In this document: piece after piece, positions 1 through 6,853 of the stretch
Position numbering within the stretch: position 1 is the first letter of the stretch
Layout of the letters: each line of letters opens with the position of its first letter
Assembly (NCBI GenBank): GCA_030150085.1
Contig: JASLGJ010000146.1
Coordinates: 1-6,853 of the forward strand
DNA: 6,853 nt
Reading direction: 5' to 3'
From: Candidatus Elarobacter sp.
GTDB lineage: Bacteria; Vulcanimicrobiota; Vulcanimicrobiia; Vulcanimicrobiales; Vulcanimicrobiaceae
Translations under genes and position numbers: made by a program
The notes under the pieces: model-generated
Told to the model about the DNA's origin: nothing
Databases searched by the model: none
The model's input: only the letters and a program-made list of their open reading frames with translations

Positions 1-2004
1 GTCGACGCGGCGGGCCTGTTCGAGGCGCTGCTGGTCGGCGATGCGCCGCCGCGCTACCGGCTGCGCGTCGAAGGCCCGGCCGGAACGCGCACGCTCGAGG
101 ATCCCTACCGTTTCGGCCCGCTGCTGGGCGAGCTGGACGCCTGGCTGTTCGCCAAGGGCGACCACCGCGAGCTGTACCGCGTGCTGGGCGCGCACTTGGC
201 CGAGATCGACGGCGTGGCGGGCACGCGCTTCGCGGTCTGGGCTCCCAACGCGGCGCGCGCCAGCGTCGTCGGCGACTGGAACGGCTGGGACGGGCGGGTG
301 CACCCCATGCGGCTGCGGCGCGAGGCCGGGGTGTGGGAGCTGTTCGTGCCCGGGGTCGGCGACGGCGCGGCCTACAAGTACGAGCTGCTCGGCCCCGACG
401 GCAGCCTGCTGCCGCTGCGCGCCGACCCCTTCGCGGCGCGCAGCGAGCTGCGCCCGGCCAACGCCTCGGTCGTCACCGCGCCGTCCGCGTACGCGTGGCA
501 CGACGAGACCTGGCTGGCCGAGCGCGCCGCCAAGCAGCGCCGCGACGCGCCGCTCTCGATCTACGAGGTGCACCTGGGCTCGTGGCAGCGCGTGCCCGAG
601 CAGGGCGACCGCTTCATGACCTACCGCGAGCTGGCGGAACGGCTGATCCCCTACGCCGCCGAGCTGGGCTTCACGCACGTCGAGCTGCTGCCGGTCACCG
701 AGCACCCCTTCGACCTGAGCTGGGGCTACCAGACCACGGGCTGGTTCGCGCCGACCCGCCGCTTCGGCGAGCCCGACGACTTCCGGGCCTTCGTCGACGC
801 CGCGCACGCGGCGGGCATCGGGGTGATCCTGGACTGGGTGCCGGGCCACTTCCCGACCGACGCGCACGCGCTCGGGCGCTTCGACGGCACGGCGCTCTAC
901 GAGCACGCCGACCCGCGCGAAGGCTTCCACCGCGAGTGGGGCACCTACGTCTTCAACCTGGGCCGCAACGAGGTGGCGAACGTCCTGCTCGCCTCGGCGC
1001 TGTACTGGCTGCGCGAGTTCCACCTCGACGGCCTGCGCGTCGACGCCGTGGCCTCGCTGCTCTACCGCGACTACTCGCGCAAGGACGGCGAGTGGGTGCC
1101 CAACCGCGAGGGCGGGCGCGAGAACTGGGAGGCGGTGCGCTTCCTGCAGCGCCTCAACACGGTGCTCTACGGCGAAGTGCCGGGGATCGCGACCTTCGCC
1201 GAGGAGTCGACCGCCTGGCCCGGCGTGACCGCGCCCGCCGACGCGGGCGGGCTGGGCTTCGGCTACAAGTGGAACATGGGCTGGATGCACGACACGCTGC
1301 GCTTCTTCGAGCGCGACCCGCTCTGGCGCGGGCACCACCTGGGCGAGATCTCGTTCGGCCTGGTGTACGCCTTCAGCGAGAACTTCGTGCTCCCGCTCTC
1401 GCACGACGAGGTCGTGCACGGAAAGCGCTCGCTGCTCAACCGCATGCCGGGCGGCGAGCGCGAGCAGTTCGCCGGCCTGCGCCTGCTCTACGCCCTGATG
1501 TGGGCCCACCCCGGCAAGAAGCTGCTCTTCGCCGGGGGCGAGTTCGCGCAGCGCGCGGAGTGGCGCGCCCAGGCCTCGCTGGACTGGCACCTGATGAACT
1601 ACGGCCCGCACGCCGGCGTGCGCGCGCTGGTGCGCGACCTCAACCACACCGCGCGCGCGCTGCCCGCGCTGCACGAGCGCGACTGCGAGCCCGACGGCTT
1701 CGAGTGGATCGCCCACGACGACGCGCGCAACGGCGTGATCGCCTTCGTGCGCTGGGACGCCGCCCGCGCCGGCCACGTGGTGTGCGTCTTCAACTTCAGC
1801 GGCGCGCGCCACGACGAGTACACCGTCGGCGTCCCGCGCCGCACGCGCTACCGCGAGGTGCTCAACACCGACGCGGCCGCATACGTCGGCACGAACCTCG
1901 GCAACGGCGGCTTCGTCGAAGCGACCGCTCGCGCCGCCCACGGCCGCCCGGCCAGCGTCACCCTCACCCTGCCGCCGCTCTCGGCGCTCTGGCTGGCGCC
2001 GTGA
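1..2004 (+). CDS. glgB: 1,4-alpha-glucan branching enzyme GlgB, 5'-truncated by window edge
   Basis: Cytoplasmic GH13 enzyme that cuts alpha-1,4-glucan chains and re-attaches the fragment through an alpha-1,6 bond, making the branches of glycogen. The frame is open from base 1, so the true start lies to the left; alignment from memory with E. coli GlgB (728 residues) puts about 60 residues outside. The visible 667 residues hold the end of the N-terminal domain (DDPYRFGP-like element), a CBM48 domain beginning about residue 61 (LGAH, then TRFAVWAPNA), the GH13 barrel and the C-terminal beta domain ending LPPLSALWLAP. Counting from the first codon, the motifs are DWVPGH at 278-283, nucleophile D348 in LRVDAVAS, acid/base E401 in AEEST, and D469 in LSHDEVVHGK. 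The spacings of 53 and 68 residues equal those of E. coli D405/E458/D526, so the enzyme looks intact and active. The ATG at 41 is in another frame, and the GTG at 181 is internal. Followed by a 94-base linker and glgX. Confidence 0.97.
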   Translation, partial: VDAAGLFEALLVGDAPPRYRLRVEGPAGTRTLEDPYRFGPLLGELDAWLFAKGDHRELYRVLGAHLAEIDGVAGTRFAVWAPNAARASVVGDWNGWDGRVHPMRLRREAGVWELFVPGVGDGAAYKYELLGPDGSLLPLRADPFAARSELRPANASVVTAPSAYAWHDETWLAERAAKQRRDAPLSIYEVHLGSWQRVPEQGDRFMTYRELAERLIPYAAELGFTHVELLPVTEHPFDLSWGYQTTGWFAPTRRFGEPDDFRAFVDAAHAAGIGVILDWVPGHFPTDAHALGRFDGTALYEHADPREGFHREWGTYVFNLGRNEVANVLLASALYWLREFHLDGLRVDAVASLLYRDYSRKDGEWVPNREGGRENWEAVRFLQRLNTVLYGEVPGIATFAEESTAWPGVTAPADAGGLGFGYKWNMGWMHDTLRFFERDPLWRGHHLGEISFGLVYAFSENFVLPLSHDEVVHGKRSLLNRMPGGEREQFAGLRLLYALMWAHPGKKLLFAGGEFAQRAEWRAQASLDWHLMNYGPHAGVRALVRDLNHTARALPALHERDCEPDGFEWIAHDDARNGVIAFVRWDAARAGHVVCVFNFSGARHDEYTVGVPRRTRYREVLNTDAAAYVGTNLGNGGFVEATARAAHGRPASVTLTLPPLSALWLAP

Positions 2005-2098
2005 GTGACGCGGCTCCATCTCGAGCAGCGTGCGAGCACATCAACCTGGGTAAACGGGGTGGCGTGAAAGCGACCCAGCGGGCGGCTTTGGTTTTGGC
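2005..2098. other. glgB-glgX intergenic linker with a possible 34-codon coupling ORF
   Basis: The only real gap between genes in the window. By hand count it is about 64% GC, lower than the flanking genes, with runs such as TTTGGTTTT and GGTAAAC. The glgB stop sits in GTGA (2001-2004). A frame opened by that GTG runs 34 codons (starting VSDAAPSRAA) and stops at TGA 2103-2105, itself part of a GTGA with the second possible glgX start. This could be a coupling peptide that carries ribosomes from glgB to glgX. However, 11 of its 34 codons end in A or T, unlike the neighbours, and the peptide matches nothing I recognise, so I do not call it a gene. The linker could equally hold an internal promoter or mRNA structure; I see no good -35/-10 pair and no terminator hairpin followed by a T run. 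Confidence 0.5.
2046..2078. repeat. Short inverted repeat in the glgB-glgX linker
   Basis: CTGGGT at 2046-2051 pairs with ACCCAG at 2073-2078, giving a 6-bp stem around a 21-base loop, about 20 bases before the glgX start. The stem cannot be extended either way and is not followed directly by T residues, so it is not a convincing terminator. It may be a weak mRNA structure, part of a protein-binding site, or chance. Confidence 0.2.
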
Positions 2099-4176
<2,078 letters not shown>

Positions 4177-4180
<4 letters not shown>

Positions 4181-6216
4181 GCGACGCCGGCCGGGTCGCG
4201 CGCTCGTACGTCGACGCGCTCGGCACGCCGCGCGCGGCAGCCCCGGAAACCGTGGCCCAGCTCGAGGCGCTGCTGGACACCGGCCCGCGCCCCTTCGCGC
4301 CGGCCGCGCTGGTGCTGCGCGAGGGCGCGCCGCTCGCGCTCGAGGTGACGTTGCCGGCGATGAGCTGGCCCGAGCCGCTGCGCTGGGCGCTCGCGGACGA
4401 GGGCGGCGGCGAGCAGGGCGGCGAGATCGCGCTGCGCGACGCCGAAGTGGTCGCGGTCGAGCACCGCGCGCAGGCCACCTACGACACGCGCCGGATCGAG
4501 CTGGGCCTGGTGCTGCCGCTGGGCGTGCACCGCCTGCGCTTGAGCGTGGGCGGCTACGCCCGCGCCGCGGTGGCGCTGGTGGTCGTGCCCGAGCGCGCCG
4601 AGCCGCCGCGGGGGCGCACCTGGGGCATCGCCGTGCAGCTCTACGCGCTACGCTCGGCGCGCAACCACGGCATCGGCGACTTCGCCGACCTGCGCGCGCT
4701 GTGCGCGCTGGCCGGCGACGGCGGCGCGTCGTACGTCGGGCTCAACCCGCTGCACGCCTCGTTCCGCAGCGATCCCGAAGCGGCCAGCCCGTACGCCGCG
4801 GCTTCGCGGCGCTGGCTCAACTGGCTCTACATCGCGCTGGACGAGGTGCCCGAGGCGGGCTACGGCGCGGTCCGCGCCCTGCTCGCCGATCCCGCGGCGC
4901 AGGCCGCCGCCGAGGCGGCGCGGGCGAGCGCCAACGTGGACTACACGGCGGTCGCCGCGCTCAAGGAGCGCGCGCTGCGGGCCTGCTACGCCGCGCTGCC
5001 CGAGGACGCGGTGCGCCGGGCGGCGTTCGAGGCGTGGTGCGCCGAGCAGGGCGAGCCGCTGACCCGCTTCGCGGTCTGGGAGACGCTGGTCGCGCGCCAC
5101 GGCCGCGACCGCGCGGCCTGGCCCGAGACGCTGCGCACGCCCACCTCCCCCGACATCGCGCTCTTCGCCGCCGCGGAGTCCGACGAGATCGGCTACGCCA
5201 TGTACCTGCAGTGGCTGGCCGCGGCGCAGCTCCACGCGGTCGCGCGGGACGCCGCCGCGCACGGGGTGCGGCTGTACCGCGACCTCGCGGTCGGGGTCGA
5301 CGAGAGCGCGGCCGACGTCTGGGCCGACGCGCAGGCGTACGTGACGGGCGTCTCCGTGGGCGCGCCGCCCGACCCGCTCAACGTGCTGGGCCAGGACTGG
5401 GGCCTGCCGCCGCTCGACCCGCGCGGCCTGCCGCGCGAGGGCTACGCCGAGCTGCTGCAGCTGCTCGACGCCAACTGCCGCGACGCGGGGGCGCTGCGCA
5501 TCGACCACGCCATGTCGCTGGCGCGGCTGTACTGGATCCCGCACGGCCACGACGCGCGCAGCGGCACCTACGTCGCCTACGACCTGGACGACATGCGCGG
5601 CATCGTCGCGCTGGCCAGCCGCCACGCCCGCTGCGTGGTGATCGGCGAGGACCTGGGCACCGTGCCGGACGGCTTCCGCGAGGCGATGGCGGCGACGGGC
5701 ATCCTGTCGTACCGCATCCTGTCGTTCGAGCGCACCGCCGACGGCGGGTTCGTGCCGCCCGAGCAGTACCCGGCGCTCGCGCTGGCCGCGTCGGGCACCC
5801 ACGACCTGCCGACGATCCCGGCCTGGCTGCACGCCGAGGACGTGGAGCTGCGCGCCTCGCTGGGCCTGCTCGAGACCCCGCTCGAAGCCGAGCGCGCGGC
5901 GCGCGAGCGCGAGCGCGAACGGCTGCTCGACGCGCTCGTCGCCCACGGCGACCTCGACCCCGCCGCGCGCGGCGACGAGACCGCGGTGGTGATAGCGGCC
6001 AACCGCTATCTCGCCGCCGCGCCGTCGGCGATCGTGATGGCCCAGCTCGACGACGTGCTCGGCGAGCGAGCGCCGGCGAACGTCCCGGGAACCTCCACGC
6101 AATACCCGAACTGGCGACGCAAGCTCGCCACGCCCCTGGAAGCGCTGCGCACCGACGAGCGCCTGACCCGACTCTTTACCGCACTGCGCGACATCCGCCC
6201 GAGAGCTACGACGTGA
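4177..6216 (+). CDS. malQ: 4-alpha-glucanotransferase (amylomaltase) MalQ
   Basis: GH77 enzyme that moves glucosyl or maltooligosaccharyl units between alpha-1,4-glucans, releasing glucose and building longer chains; it would recycle the oligosaccharides that GlgX liberates. The 679 residues match the long bacterial form (E. coli MalQ 694): about 145 residues of N-terminal domains, then the barrel starting at [21 protein letters not shown] (from residue 149). Motifs are YRDLAVGV with D369, SVGAPPD 393-399, GQDWGLPP from 405, nucleophile D443 in LRIDHAMS, acid/base E491 in [11 protein letters not shown]543 in GTHDLPT, and the C-terminal [16 protein letters not shown] (635-650). Spacings of 48 and 100 equal those of E. 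coli D448/E496/D548. The GTG at 4177 is chosen because it forms a GTGA overlap with the glgX stop and is followed directly by a MalQ-like N-terminus. The same frame is open far upstream, but there it is only an Arg/Pro/Ala-rich shadow of glgX. The four-base overlap implies coupling to glgX. Confidence 0.96.
6201..6205 (+). promoter_or_regulatory. Weak Shine-Dalgarno-like site before the nucleotidyltransferase
   Basis: GAGAG lies seven bases before the GTG at 6213, inside the last codons of malQ. It is a partial match to the ribosome-binding consensus and supports GTG 6213 as the start. Re-initiation after malQ termination through the GTGA overlap is probably the main route. Confidence 0.35.
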
Positions 6217-6853
6217 AAGCTGTACTGATGGCCGGAGGCGAGGGCTCCCGGCTTCGCCCCCTCACCTCCCGCCGCCCCAAGCCCCTGGCGCCGGTGGCCG
6301 GCAAACCCGTCTCCGAGCACATCATCGACCTGCTGCGCCGGCACGGGTTCACCGAGATCGTCGCGACGCTGCACTACCTGGCCGACGAGATCGAAGCGTA
6401 CTTCGGCGACGGCAGCGCGCTGGGCGTGAAGATGCACTACGTCGTCGAGGACACGCCGCTGGGCACCGCGGGCGCGGTCAAGCTCGCGCACGAGCACCTC
6501 GCCGGCGAGCCGTTCCTGATCATCAGCGGCGACGCGCTGACCGACGTCGATCTCACCGCGCTGGTGCGCCACCACCAGGAGCGCGGCAACGACGTGACGA
6601 TCGCATTGCAGCGCGTCACCAACCCGCTGGAGTTCGGCGTCGTCGTGACCGACGAGAACGAGCGCATCGTGCGCTTTCTGGAGAAGCCGTCGTGGGGCGA
6701 GGTCTTCTCCGACACGATCAACACCGGCATCTACGTGCTGCAGCCCGAGATCCTCGACCGCATGACGCGCGGGCGCGTGTACGACTGGTCGAAGGACCTG
6801 TTCCCCGCGATGCTGCGCGACGGCGCGAAGCTCGGCGGCTACGTGATCGACGC
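6213..6853 (+). CDS. Sugar-1-phosphate nucleotidyltransferase, ManC-like, 3'-truncated by window edge
   Basis: Joins a hexose-1-phosphate to an NTP, giving an NDP-sugar and pyrophosphate; the fold is the NTP_transferase (Rossmann-like) type. Only 213 residues are visible. They start [18 protein letters not shown] with the nucleotide-binding loop at 7-18 and K23 of the PKP element, then SGDALTDVD with the metal-binding D107, [13 protein letters not shown] with E157-K158, and NTGIY at 170-174. Signature stretches such as [21 protein letters not shown] and FSDTINTG recall the mannose-1-phosphate guanylyltransferase family that in Cyanobacteria and some other phyla carries a C-terminal phosphomannomutase domain. 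Whether that domain follows cannot be seen. GlgC hallmarks are absent, so ADP-glucose synthesis is unlikely; UDP- or dTDP-glucose synthesis is not excluded. The GTG start overlaps the malQ stop by four bases (GTGA). Several early codons (GTA, GCT, GGA, CTT) are less GC-ending than usual here, possibly keeping the start unstructured. Confidence 0.88.
   Translation, partial: MKAVLMAGGEGSRLRPLTSRRPKPLAPVAGKPVSEHIIDLLRRHGFTEIVATLHYLADEIEAYFGDGSALGVKMHYVVEDTPLGTAGAVKLAHEHLAGEPFLIISGDALTDVDLTALVRHHQERGNDVTIALQRVTNPLEFGVVVTDENERIVRFLEKPSWGEVFSDTINTGIYVLQPEILDRMTRGRVYDWSKDLFPAMLRDGAKLGGYVID

Noticed and set aside
41..619. ATG-started 192-codon frame at the left edge
   Set aside because: It overlaps the GlgB frame, which is open from base 1 and matches the family throughout; its own translation is Arg/Ala/Ser/Thr-rich with no motif.
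333..2000. Out-of-frame open frame across most of glgB
   Set aside because: Almost pure Arg/Ala/Pro/Gly composition; a shadow of glgB. Only its last 34 codons, after the glgB stop, are considered separately.
2064..2071. GTGAAAGC in the linker, also found at the nucleotidyltransferase start (6213-6220)
   Set aside because: An 8-base match; the readings diverge at once and the linker copy stops after 13 codons. Most likely chance.
4648..6102. Minus-strand open frame of 484 codons opposite malQ
   Set aside because: Arg/Val/Gly-rich composition without recognisable motifs; a shadow of malQ with its strong GC third-position bias.
6006..6730. Minus-strand frames of 189 and 97 codons opposite the nucleotidyltransferase
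   Set aside because: No family resemblance; the plus strand shows a continuous run of nucleotidyltransferase motifs in the same interval.

Overview
The window holds four co-directional plus-strand genes of alpha-glucan (glycogen) and sugar-nucleotide metabolism, cut at both ends. In order they are glgB (branching enzyme, 5' end missing), glgX (debranching enzyme, complete), malQ (4-alpha-glucanotransferase, complete) and a sugar-1-phosphate nucleotidyltransferase (3' end missing). DNA composition is very GC-rich (roughly 70% or more), with third codon positions almost always G or C. This makes long open frames appear on every strand and frame, but only these four match protein families. I see no RNA gene, insertion sequence, CRISPR array, integrase or convincing factor-independent terminator.

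Layout: positions 1-2004 encode GlgB from about residue 60 of a typical enzyme to its stop. A 94-base linker (2005-2098) is the only non-coding stretch of any size; it is visibly less GC-rich. GlgX runs 2099-4180. MalQ begins on the GTG of a GTGA overlap with the glgX stop (4177-4180) and ends at 6216. The nucleotidyltransferase begins on another GTGA overlap (6213-6216) and runs off the right edge. All three visible starts are GTG, and two of the three junctions are four-base stop/start overlaps, so this is very probably one operon with translational coupling.

How they work together (family knowledge): GlgB introduces alpha-1,6 branches into the growing glucan. GlgX hydrolyses the short branches left when glycogen phosphorylase has trimmed the outer chains. 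MalQ disproportionates the released maltooligosaccharides, producing glucose and longer chains that phosphorylase can use again. The last gene is a ManC/RfbA-like NTP transferase that makes an NDP-sugar from a hexose-1-phosphate. It is not a GlgC-type ADP-glucose pyrophosphorylase. No glycogen synthase, phosphorylase or GlgC is in the window.

Organism: a high-GC bacterium. GlgB, GlgX and MalQ read like proteobacterial-type enzymes, and GlgB and MalQ keep exact E. coli catalytic spacing. The nucleotidyltransferase resembles a family I associate with Cyanobacteria, Eremiobacterota/Vulcanimicrobiota and other non-proteobacterial phyla, where it is often fused to a phosphomannomutase domain. A deep-branching high-GC phylum is possible, but the sequence alone does not settle it.

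I find no evidence of an undescribed system here. The points most worth a second look are the odd glgB-glgX linker, which holds a 34-codon frame bounded by GTGA overlaps on both sides, and the sugar-nucleotide gene coupled to a glycogen operon.
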